Shown here piece after piece: positions 1 to 6,820 of a stretch of 64,000 nucleotides of DNA (the first letter of the stretch is position 1; every line of letters starts with the position of its first letter). The position numbers and the translations under genes were made by a program. The stretch covers positions 278,795 to 342,794 of the forward strand of contig NZ_FTMY01000007.1 of NCBI RefSeq assembly GCF_900156165.1, in the 5' to 3' direction. The notes beneath the pieces were generated by a model. The model saw nothing but the letters and a program-made list of their open reading frames with translations, was not told the origin of the DNA and made no database searches. This DNA comes from Pseudacidovorax sp. RU35E (GTDB lineage Bacteria; Pseudomonadota; Gammaproteobacteria; Burkholderiales; Burkholderiaceae_C).

Positions 1-126
1 AAGGGATGGCAGGTGATGACCCCGGGCGCCAAGCCTTTCACCAAGAAAGAGCTTCAACAGGACGGCCGAAAAGCTGCCCTTGACCAGGCCGCCAAGCGCG
101 CCGGACGGCGGCAGGAAACCGCCTGA
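1..126 (+). CDS. C-terminus of a phage gene (partial)
   Basis: The first reading frame is open from base 1 and ends at a TGA at 124-126, giving the last 41 residues of a protein. The visible part is basic and Lys/Arg/Gln-rich (for example KPFTKKELQQ) and has no recognisable motif. It lies upstream of the capsid genes, where a portal or minor head protein is expected, but nothing in this fragment proves that. The start lies outside the window. Confidence 0.5.
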   Translation, partial: KGWQVMTPGAKPFTKKELQQDGRKAALDQAAKRAGRRQETA

Positions 127-303
127 AACGGCTCGAGGCCGTAGGAGCCGCGATCCGACCTCCACGCCACCAGGGTATGGATTTTTCCGGCGCGGCCCGC
201 CATCGCACGGTTTGCGTGGAGTTAAACCTATTCCCGGCCCCACCCGGCGGTCTGGAGTTCGGCCGGGGGCCGTGGTAGCCTGAAAACGCTCTCCACGGGC
301 CCC

Positions 304-330
304 GGCCGACGCCTGTCGGCCTTATCTATA
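304..330 (+). terminator. Hairpin terminator between phage head genes
   Basis: A 7-bp perfect stem GGCCGAC/GTCGGCC (304-310 and 315-321) with the loop GCCT is followed by TTATCTATAT. It lies in the 253-bp gap 127-379, which holds nothing else I recognise. The same stem sequence recurs at 6768-6785 before the tape measure gene. Confidence 0.55.
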
Positions 331-379
331 TGTCGGCCGTCGCTGACAGTCGCTCCATCCCTTATCTGGAGCGATCTCG

Positions 380-625
380 ATGTCCGATCCCACCCAGGCC
401 GACAAGGCCGCCAAGCAGCTGACCGCGAACGATGCGGCCAAGCTCGTGCGCCGCACCGTCGTGGAGACGGTCGACGGCAAGGACAACGACGGCAACGCCG
501 TCAAGGTCCAGAAGCCCAAGAAGGTCGGCGTGACCGCCTCCGAGGTGCTGGACTTCAAGGACTACGGCAGCCACGTCGTCGTGGTCACCCGAGACGGCCA
601 GAAGCTGTCGAGCCTGGACGCCTGA
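380..625 (+). CDS. Small phage protein upstream of the capsid gene
   Basis: This 81-residue protein is hydrophilic and begins MSDPTQADKAAK. Charged and beta-prone stretches follow (VVETVDGKDNDG, SHVVVVTRDGQKL), with no membrane segment or signal peptide. It sits 7 bp before the capsid fusion gene and after a hairpin terminator, so it probably starts the capsid transcription unit. Its position between portal-side and capsid genes suggests a head-associated accessory protein, but I do not recognise the family. The coding frame is supported by spacing and codon use only. Confidence 0.65.
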   Translation: MSDPTQADKAAKQLTANDAAKLVRRTVVETVDGKDNDGNAVKVQKPKKVGVTASEVLDFKDYGSHVVVVTRDGQKLSSLDA

Positions 626-632
626 ACCGCCC

Positions 633-3050
633 ATGGCCGTCAAGCTGATTCCCGCGGGCAGCGGCTTCGCCCGCATCACCGAGGCCGTCACCACCGAGTA
701 CAGCCAGCTCATCGAGCTGGTGCGCCAGGCGGTCCTGGCCAAGGTGCGCCTGGCCGGCGGCATCACGAGCGACTACTACGTCGACGTGCGCGGCATCTGG
801 CCCGACCAAGTGGTGGTATGCCTGCGCGGCCGGCTCTACGCCTACCCCTACACCATCGACGCCACCAACACCGTGTCGGTGGGCGACGAGCAGGAGGTCG
901 TGGCGAGCTATCAGCCAGTGGCAGGCGCCGACCCGGCGCCGGTGCGCGAGAGCGCCCAGCAACCGGGCGGCCGGCGCCCCAATGTCGTGGTCATCGATGA
1001 CGGGCAGCTCGGCGGCGATATCGCGGCGGTGCTGCGCGAAGCCGCGGACGGCTCCATCCAGGTCACCCTGCTGCGCGCCGGCCAGTCGCTCAACGGCAAC
1101 TACTACCCGGACGCTGTGCTGCGCGAAGCGGCGCCCCAGTTCGAGGGGGTGCGCGTCTTCGTCAAGAGCGACGACGAGCACACCAAGGGCACCGGCAAGT
1201 CCGTGCGCAACCTGATCGGCGGCGTCTACGGCGTGCGCTTCGTCGAAGGCAAGGGCGCCGACCAGGGTGCGCTGACGGGCACCTTCAAGCCGCTGGACCC
1301 CAAGGATGCCTCCGTGGTCAAGATGACCGAGGCGGTCAAGCGCGGCCTGGCTGGGCTGCTGGGCCTGTCCATCGACGCAGTCGCTCAGACCAAGAAGCGC
1401 CAGCAAGGCCGCGAGGTGCTGCGCGAGGCCGCCAAGTTCATCAAGGTTCATTCCGTCGACCTGATCGTCGAGCCGGGCGCTGGTGGCGGCCTGGATCGTC
1501 TCACCGAAGCCACCGCCACCGACATCTCCCCCAACTCCCCCGAAGGAAGCACCATGCCCCTGTGGAAGAAGCGCCTGCTGGAGGCCATCCAGGCCAAGGA
1601 TCCGGCCGCGCACGCCAAGATCGACCCCGCCACCATCGGTGACGACGAGCTGGTCAACCTGCACGAGTCGGTCTGCGGCTCGCTGGTGACGCCGCCCGGC
1701 ACGTCCCGCGTCACCGAGGCCGCTCAGCAGGGCGAGAACGCCCCCATCACGCGCGCTGACCTGGCCATGTTCCAGCTGCGCCAGACGGCCGTGACGCGCA
1801 TCGGCGCCAGCAAGCTGCCGCAGCCGGCCAAGGATCGCCTGGCCACCCGGTTCAACGCGCTGGAGCGCTTCACCGAGGCCGAGATCGATTCGGCCATCAA
1901 GGACGAGGGCGACTACCTGGCCCGCTTCACCGAGTCCGGCGCCGTTCGCGTGCCGTCCTTCGGCACCGTGTCGGTGGAAGACCGCAGCGCCGTCATCAAG
2001 GGCATGCTGGACGCCTTCTTCGACCCGGCCCACAAGGACCACCGCAACGTCCAGTCGTTCCGCGAATGCTACGTGGAGATCACGGGCGACCGCCGCGTGA
2101 CCGGCCGCATCGAGAACTGCGACCTGAGTCGCCTGTCGGAGAGCCTGGGCATCATGCGCGAGTCGGTTTCCAGCTCGACCTTCTCGGCCGCGCTGGGCGA
2201 CAGCATCACCCGCCGCATGCAGGTCCTGTACCTGGGCATGGCGGATCTGGACACCTGGAAGAAGGTGGCGATCTGGGGCCCGGTGAACGACTTCCGCACG
2301 CAGGAACGCATCCGCATCGGCGGCTATGGCAACCTGCCGGCCGTGGCCCAGGGCGCCGCCTACCAGGCGCTGACCAGCCCGGGCGACGAGAAGGCGACCT
2401 ATGCCGTCAGCAAGCGCGGTGGTACCGAGGACGTGACGCTGGAGGCGATCAAGAACGACGACGTGCAGGCGCTGCGCCGGATCCCGCTGGAGCTGGCCCT
2501 GGCCGCCAAGAACACGCTGTACGAGTTCGTGTTCGACTTCTATCGCTCGAACCCGACGATCTACGACACCAAGGCCCTGTACCACGCGGACCACGGCAAC
2601 CTGTTCACGGCCGCGCTTTCGGCCGCCGAATTCGCCGCGCACCGCCTGGCCATGCAGAAGCAGACGCGCGCCGGCAGCGGCAAGCGGCTGGCCACGGCGC
2701 CCACCGCGCTGCTGGTGCCCTTCGAGCTTCAGGAGACGGCCTACAACCTGTTCGTGCGCGGCCAGAACCTGGACAAGACCTTCGTCCAGACCATCAACCC
2801 GGAAGTCATTCCGGTGTCGTACTGGACCGATGGCAACGACTGGGTGACGGTGGGCGACCCCAACCGCACGCCTGTGGTGGAGATCGGCTTCCTCGACGGC
2901 CGCGAAGAGCCCGAGCTGTTCGTGCAGGACATGCCCAACGTCGGCTCCATGTTCACCAACGACAAGGTGACCTACAAGATCCGCCACATCTACGGCGGCA
3001 ACGTGCTGGTCGACGGCTTCAAGGCCACCACCAAGGCCGTGGTGGCCTGA
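633..3050 (+). CDS. Prohead protease / major capsid protein fusion
   Basis: This 805-residue protein combines capsid maturation protease, scaffold-like linker and major capsid protein in one chain. Residues 1-110 are an unassigned N-terminal part. Residues about 115-275 look like a prohead protease, with a candidate catalytic His at 183 (DDEH) and Ser at 246 (GLLGLSID). Residues about 300-440 are a charged helical region suited to scaffolding. Residues about 512-805 resemble the Mu gpT-type capsid fold (conserved-looking NPTIYD, ALYHADHGNL and YKIRHIYGGN). Thirteen copies of a hydrophobic-x-Glu-Ala/Ser motif lie in residues 14-511 and none of that form in the C-terminal capsid part, suggesting processing sites. 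Fused protease-capsid proteins are a known phage class; the processing is inference. Confidence 0.88.
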   Translation: MAVKLIPAGSGFARITEAVTTEYSQLIELVRQAVLAKVRLAGGITSDYYVDVRGIWPDQVVVCLRGRLYAYPYTIDATNTVSVGDEQEVVASYQPVAGADPAPVRESAQQPGGRRPNVVVIDDGQLGGDIAAVLREAADGSIQVTLLRAGQSLNGNYYPDAVLREAAPQFEGVRVFVKSDDEHTKGTGKSVRNLIGGVYGVRFVEGKGADQGALTGTFKPLDPKDASVVKMTEAVKRGLAGLLGLSIDAVAQTKKRQQGREVLREAAKFIKVHSVDLIVEPGAGGGLDRLTEATATDISPNSPEGSTMPLWKKRLLEAIQAKDPAAHAKIDPATIGDDELVNLHESVCGSLVTPPGTSRVTEAAQQGENAPITRADLAMFQLRQTAVTRIGASKLPQPAKDRLATRFNALERFTEAEIDSAIKDEGDYLARFTESGAVRVPSFGTVSVEDRSAVIKGMLDAFFDPAHKDHRNVQSFRECYVEITGDRRVTGRIENCDLSRLSESLGIMRESVSSSTFSAALGDSITRRMQVLYLGMADLDTWKKVAIWGPVNDFRTQERIRIGGYGNLPAVAQGAAYQALTSPGDEKATYAVSKRGGTEDVTLEAIKNDDVQALRRIPLELALAAKNTLYEFVFDFYRSNPTIYDTKALYHADHGNLFTAALSAAEFAAHRLAMQKQTRAGSGKRLATAPTALLVPFELQETAYNLFVRGQNLDKTFVQTINPEVIPVSYWTDGNDWVTVGDPNRTPVVEIGFLDGREEPELFVQDMPNVGSMFTNDKVTYKIRHIYGGNVLVDGFKATTKAVVA

Positions 3051-3103
3051 AGAAGAACCTGAACGCCCGCGAAGGGCAAGCAGTGAGGGTGGCGCCCTAC
3101 GCC

Positions 3104-3130
3104 CCCGCCTCCGAATGGAGGCGGGTTTCT
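3104..3130 (+). terminator. Rho-independent terminator after the capsid gene
   Basis: A 9-bp perfect stem CCCGCCTCC/GGAGGCGGG (3104-3112 and 3117-3125) with the loop GAAT is followed by TTTCT. It lies in the 130-bp gap between the capsid gene and the connector gene and probably reduces read-through after the highly expressed capsid message. Confidence 0.7.
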
Positions 3131-3180
3131 CCAGGCGCCGCCCTGGCCCCTGAAGAAACCCGACGCCCCGTTTAACTTCC

Positions 3181-3873
3181 ATGGCCCTGTCCGACTACCA
3201 GCAGCTCGTGCGCCGTCTCATCGGCGGCTCGGACGCGACCGCGAGCGATGGCGACATCGACGACGCCATCGGCCTGGCGCTGGTCCGTTACAGCGCCGAC
3301 ATGCCCCGCGTGCTGATCCGCGACACGGCATGGCTGGTGTCCGGCTATCTCGGCCCGCTCCCCGCCGGCTGGGAGACGGCCAGCAAGGTTCTCTCGGCGG
3401 AATACCCCATTGGCCGCCAGCCGCCCCGCATCATCCCCGCCTCAATCTACGAGGACGACGGCGGCGCCGTGCTGGTGACCGTCGACTCGCTCCCGGCCGC
3501 TGCCGAGGTGCGGATCTCCTTCTCGGCACCGCACATGCTGACCGACCAGGCCGACACCATCCCGCTGGTGCACCGCGAGGCGGTGGCCAGCTATGCGGCG
3601 CATTCGCTGTGCCGCCAGCTGGCGGCGCGCTTCAGCGGGGAGCGCGAGGCGTCCATCAATGCGGATGGGAGCAACACCGAGAGCCGGGCACGCAACTATG
3701 CGGCCCGGGCCAAGGAATACCGGGCCGTCTACTACGGCGCGCTCGGCAAGCCGGATCCTGCCCTGTTGACGAGCGGCCAGACCGCCGGGTCGGGTGCGAC
3801 GCCGGCTGCATCAGTGGGCAGCTGGCCCGGGCGGCCGCGCAACCGTCTGACCCGCATGGGGCTGGACCTGTGA
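3181..3873 (+). CDS. Phage head-tail connector candidate
   Basis: This 230-residue soluble protein follows the capsid gene. The N-terminus (MALSDYQQLVRRLIGG) and central region are helical with acidic patches. An Ala-rich helix at about 125-180 includes HREAVASYAAHSLCRQL, and the C-terminus is a low-complexity Gly/Pro/Arg tail. In siphophage maps this slot holds the head-tail adaptor/connector, and the length fits. I see no diagnostic motif, so the function rests on position. It overlaps the next gene by 4 bp (GTGA), implying translational coupling. Confidence 0.7.
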   Translation: MALSDYQQLVRRLIGGSDATASDGDIDDAIGLALVRYSADMPRVLIRDTAWLVSGYLGPLPAGWETASKVLSAEYPIGRQPPRIIPASIYEDDGGAVLVTVDSLPAAAEVRISFSAPHMLTDQADTIPLVHREAVASYAAHSLCRQLAARFSGEREASINADGSNTESRARNYAARAKEYRAVYYGALGKPDPALLTSGQTAGSGATPAASVGSWPGRPRNRLTRMGLDL

Positions 3874-4373
3874 GCGCGCTTGCCCTGAGCGCGCCCGCCC
3901 TTGCGGCCATCAGCCAGGGGCTGCAGCAGGATCCGGCCATGGCGCGGCGCGAGCTGCTCATCACGATGACCGAGGCCACGCTGCTGGTCGAGCGCGAGGC
4001 GAAGGAACGTATGCCGCGCGGCGCCACGGGGTTGACGGCACAGAGCATCCAGTCCGACGCCTTCAGCACGCCCGCCGGGGTGCTGGGCGTGGTCGCCAGC
4101 TCGCTGCCCTCGGCGGGTGCCGTCGAGTTCGGTACCCGCCCGCATATGCCGCCAGTCTCGGCCCTGGTGCCGTGGGTGCGCGCCGTGCTGGGAGTGTCGG
4201 CCAAGGAGGAGCTGGGCGTGGCCTACCTGGTCGCCCGCAAGATCGCCCGCCGCGGCACGGAAGCCCAGGCCCCGTTCGCCAAGGCCATCGCGGCGACCGA
4301 GTCGCAGGTGCTGCGCATGTTCGAGGCCGCTGCTGTCCGCATCGCCGCGCGCATGGCCGGAGGTGCAGCGTGA
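3870..4373 (+). CDS. HK97 gp10-like tail completion protein
   Basis: This 167-residue protein starts at a GTG overlapping the upstream stop. The frame is open further upstream, but the GTGA overlap matches the next two junctions, so this start is preferred. The fold signature is the short motif VEFGTRPHMPP (about residues 88-98), typical of HK97 gp10-like tail completion/neck proteins, with an N-terminal helix and a C-terminal Ala-rich helix (FAKAIAATESQVLRMF). Such proteins connect the head-tail interface to the tail tube. The gene sits in a chain of overlapping genes between connector and tail tube. Confidence 0.75.
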   Translation: MSALALSAPALAAISQGLQQDPAMARRELLITMTEATLLVEREAKERMPRGATGLTAQSIQSDAFSTPAGVLGVVASSLPSAGAVEFGTRPHMPPVSALVPWVRAVLGVSAKEELGVAYLVARKIARRGTEAQAPFAKAIAATESQVLRMFEAAAVRIAARMAGGAA

Positions 4374-4849
4374 GCACCGTGGCCGAAGTGCGGGCCGCCA
4401 TCGCGGCTGCCGCCCGCGCCGTGCCTGACTTCGGCCAAGTGCATGAGTACGAGCGGTACGTGCGCGACGAAGCGAAGTTCAAGCAGCTCTACACCTTCAC
4501 GCCGTCGAACGGTCCGTTGCAGCTTCGCGGCTGGTGGATGCGCCGGGTGCGCACGGTGGAGCGCTCGCCTCACATCGGCCGCGTCATCAACGTTCACGAC
4601 TGGCGCATGCGGGGCTACATGTCGCTCGCCGACGCCGACGCGTCCGAGCTGGAGTTCGACCGGCTGATCGAAGCCTTCCGCGATGCGGTGCGCGCCGACC
4701 CGACCTTCGGCGGCGTGTGCATCCCCGGCGACCAGGTCGACGGCGACACCCAGAGCGGCGTCCAGGTCGAAGACCTGAACCCCGTGCTGTTCTGCAACGT
4801 GCTGTGCAACAGCGCGGTGCTTTCCCTCAAGACCTGGAGCTACCTGTGA
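4370..4849 (+). CDS. Probable tail terminator protein
   Basis: This 159-residue protein begins at a GTG overlapping the preceding stop by 4 bp. It shows mixed alpha/beta sequence with a basic Trp-rich centre (LRGWWMRRVRTVE, INVHDWRMRGYM) and a C-terminal beta strand (SLKTWSYL). Position after the gp10-like gene and before the tail tube is where siphophages encode the tail terminator or tail-completion partner. The family was not recognised from motifs, so the role is by synteny. Coupling to both neighbours by GTGA overlaps indicates co-translation. Confidence 0.65.
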   Translation: MSTVAEVRAAIAAAARAVPDFGQVHEYERYVRDEAKFKQLYTFTPSNGPLQLRGWWMRRVRTVERSPHIGRVINVHDWRMRGYMSLADADASELEFDRLIEAFRDAVRADPTFGGVCIPGDQVDGDTQSGVQVEDLNPVLFCNVLCNSAVLSLKTWSYL

Positions 4850-5031
4850 CCCGAAGGCCCAACGTTGACACCGACACCCCCGTGCCCGCGGCCCAAGCGC
4901 CGGCCGCGCCCCAACCGGCCCCCGCGCCCGAAGCGCCCGCCGCCGACGAACACGCCGGCCGGGGCGGCCTGTACGAAATGCGCGACGGCAAGCGCGTACT
5001 GATCGAGCGCGGCGGCGACGCCCAGGCCTGA
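4846..5031 (+). CDS. Small Pro/Ala-rich phage protein
   Basis: This 61-residue protein starts at a GTG overlapping the previous stop. The first 40 residues are a Pro/Ala-rich, presumably disordered stretch (PAAQAPAAPQPAPAPEAP). The C-terminal 20 residues are charged and could form a small beta hairpin (GGLYEMRDGKRVLIER). The reading frame is supported by the repeated GTGA junction and by its placement between two tail genes. Function unknown; a short tail-interaction peptide is possible. Confidence 0.55.
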   Translation: MTRRPNVDTDTPVPAAQAPAAPQPAPAPEAPAADEHAGRGGLYEMRDGKRVLIERGGDAQA

Positions 5032-5064
5032 TCGGCAGACCCCACCCACAAGGAGTTAAACGCC

Positions 5065-5991
5065 ATGGCGAAATTCATGCGCAAGATGGCCCTGCTGGCC
5101 AAGATCGAGGCCGTTCGCGGCACTGACGCCGTGCCCACCGGGGCGGCCAATGCCATCCTGGCCAGCAACGTCAACCTCACGCCGCTGGATGGCGACGCCG
5201 TCGAGCGCGACGTGATCCGCCCCTATCTGGGTGCCGGCGGCTCGGTGATGGCCACGCTCTTCAACAAGGTGGCCTTCAGCGTCGAGGCGGCCGGCGTGGC
5301 CGCAGCCGGCGACCAGCCCGCCTACACCGCGCTGCTGCGCGCCTGCGCCATGTCGGTCACCGTGGCTGCCGGCGCGACGTGCACCTTCGCGCCGATCTCG
5401 GACGCCATGGAGTCGGTCACGATCTACGGCGTGGTGGACGGGGTGGTGCACAAGATGCTCGACGCGCACGGCACGGTGAAGCTGACGGCGGATGCCAAGG
5501 GCATTCCGAAGTGGGACTTCGAGTTCACCGGTCTCTTCGTGCCCGTGGCCGACGTGGCGATGCCCGTGGCGGTGTACACGGCCTACCAGCGCCCGCTGCC
5601 GGTCAACAAGCTCAACACCACCCTCACGCTCGACGGCTACACGGCCGCCGCCAGTGCCTTCAGCTTCGACGCGGGCAACACGGTGGTCAAGCGCGATCTG
5701 ATCGGCGTCGACTCGGTGGAGATCAGCAACCGCAAGTCGGTTGGCTCGGTGACGCTCGAAGCCACGTCGGTAGCCGCCAAGGCTTGGGTGAACATGGCCG
5801 CTGCCAGCGCCCAGGTGCCCCTGGTGCTGAACCACGGCCAGGCCGCCACGAACGTGGTGCAGCTCAATGCACCGAAGGCCGAGCTGGGCAAGCCCACCTA
5901 CTCCGACAGCGATGGCATCCAGATGGTCACGCTGCCGCTGACGTTCGTGCCCACCAGCGGCAACGACGAGTTCTCCATCGTCATCCACTGA
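5065..5991 (+). CDS. Major tail tube protein
   Basis: This 308-residue protein is preceded by a good ribosome site (AAGGAG, 5050-5055). It is rich in beta strands and Val/Ala/Thr. The opening MAKFMRKMALLAKIE, the VPTGAANAIL segment, the repeated strands (KWDFEFTGLFVP, LNTTLTLDGY) and the final LPLTFVPTSGNDEFSIVIH match phage tail tube subunits of this size class. It lies directly upstream of the tail assembly chaperone pair, the usual order in long-tailed phages. It would polymerise around the tape measure protein. Confidence 0.85.
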   Translation: MAKFMRKMALLAKIEAVRGTDAVPTGAANAILASNVNLTPLDGDAVERDVIRPYLGAGGSVMATLFNKVAFSVEAAGVAAAGDQPAYTALLRACAMSVTVAAGATCTFAPISDAMESVTIYGVVDGVVHKMLDAHGTVKLTADAKGIPKWDFEFTGLFVPVADVAMPVAVYTAYQRPLPVNKLNTTLTLDGYTAAASAFSFDAGNTVVKRDLIGVDSVEISNRKSVGSVTLEATSVAAKAWVNMAAASAQVPLVLNHGQAATNVVQLNAPKAELGKPTYSDSDGIQMVTLPLTFVPTSGNDEFSIVIH

Positions 5992-5996
5992 ACGCC

Positions 5997-6374
5997 ATGG
6001 CCCAGAAGCTCAAGATCAACGCCAAGCCCACCTTCAGCGCCCCGGTGCTGCTGACCCTGGCCGGCGACGACGGCAAGACGGTGGAGGTGCACTTCACGGC
6101 CGTATTCCGCCGCCTGCCCGATTCGCAGGCTAAGGACGTCCAGAAGCGCATGGACGGCGGCACCATGACGGACGACGAGCTGATCGCCCTGGTGCTGTGC
6201 GGCTGGTCGCAGCTGGAGGCCGACGACGGCACCCCGTTCGCGTTCACCGCCGAGAACCTGGCGGCGGCGCGCGAGGACTGGCCGACCTTCGCGGCGGCCA
6301 TCATCTTCAGCTACTTCAAGCACAACGACGCGGCCGTCATAAAAAACTCCGCGCGGCCGTCCGCTTCCTCCTAG
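5997..6374 (+). CDS. Tail assembly chaperone, short (gpG-like) form
   Basis: This 125-residue soluble protein is made without frameshifting. It starts at an ATG 6 bp after the tail tube stop. The N-terminal half is a beta domain (PTFSAPVLLTLAGDDGKTVEVHFTA-like strands) and the C-terminal half is helical, including DDELIALVLCGW and WPTFAAAIIFSYF. Tail assembly chaperones of lambda G/GT type coat the tape measure protein while the tail is built. Near the C-terminus the reading frame runs through the slippery heptamer at 6341-6347. Confidence 0.8.
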   Translation: MAQKLKINAKPTFSAPVLLTLAGDDGKTVEVHFTAVFRRLPDSQAKDVQKRMDGGTMTDDELIALVLCGWSQLEADDGTPFAFTAENLAAAREDWPTFAAAIIFSYFKHNDAAVIKNSARPSASS

Positions 6375-6721
6375 GCGGCGGCGCGGCCAGCGTTCACGAT
6401 GAGCTTGACGATGATCTTCAGAGCCAGGCTGTTCGGCTTGGCATCGATGCTGCGCGGTTGTGCAGCGATGACGCCCGCCGCGACGCCGGTGGCTTCGAAC
6501 TGTGGGAGGAGCACGTCGAAGCCTTCCAGGTCTTCTACCTTTGCGCGCGCCAGTGGCGCTTCAGCCTCGGGTTCGGCACGGTCTGGTATGAGGGCCTGGA
6601 TCTGGGTGCGGTGGACGTGGCGATGCGGCGCCTGCGTGTCCCCGATGAACGGTCGGAGACGGTGCTGCTTCAGCTCCGGGTGATGGAAGAGGAAGGGCGC
6701 GACGTGCTCAACGCGCGTTGA
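5997..6721 (+). CDS. Tail assembly chaperone, -1 frameshift (gpGT-like) product
   Basis: A -1 shift at A AAA AAC (6341-6347) joins the first 117 codons of the short chaperone to a second open frame ending at 6721, giving about 241 residues. The frame-shifted part contains the compact helical motif FELWEEHVEAFQVF, followed by ARQWRFSLGF and YEGLDLGAVDVAM, as in DUF1799-like T extensions of phage tail chaperones. The second frame has no convincing start or ribosome site of its own near the junction, which supports frameshift expression. The G/GT mechanism is established for many long-tailed phages; use of this site is inferred. Confidence 0.75.
6341..6347 (+). promoter_or_regulatory. -1 ribosomal frameshift site (A AAA AAC)
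   Basis: In the short chaperone frame the codons read ATA AAA AAC TCC, so the heptamer A AAA AAC lies in exact X XXY YYZ phase. Tandem slippage moves the ribosome into the -1 frame, which stays open to 6721. The following 50 bases are very GC-rich and could form a stimulatory stem, but I could not fold them rigorously. Confidence 0.75.
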
Positions 6722-6765
6722 CGCCCACGCTGGCGCCGGGCAGACTGGAGCCAGCCAACAGCAAA

Positions 6766-6790
6766 AAGGCCGACACGCGTCGGCCTTATT
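6766..6790 (+). terminator. Hairpin terminator before the tape measure gene
   Basis: A 9-bp perfect stem AAGGCCGAC/GTCGGCCTT (6766-6774 and 6779-6787) with the loop ACGC is followed by ATTCATTT. It separates the chaperone pair from the tape measure gene. Its core stem is identical to that of the hairpin at 304-321. Confidence 0.65.
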
Positions 6791-6820
6791 CATTTGGGGC
6801 CGCGCGCAGACCATGCCGGC

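Noticed and set aside
585..3182. An 865-codon minus-strand open frame opposite the capsid gene
   Set aside because: It is a GC-rich antisense shadow. The plus strand encodes recognisable protease and capsid parts, and the minus product is a low-complexity His/Gly/Val-rich sequence.
6794..6820. A TTG start 27 bp earlier for the tape measure gene
   Set aside because: It begins within ten bases of the terminator stem and lacks a ribosome site. The ATG at 6821 is more plausible.
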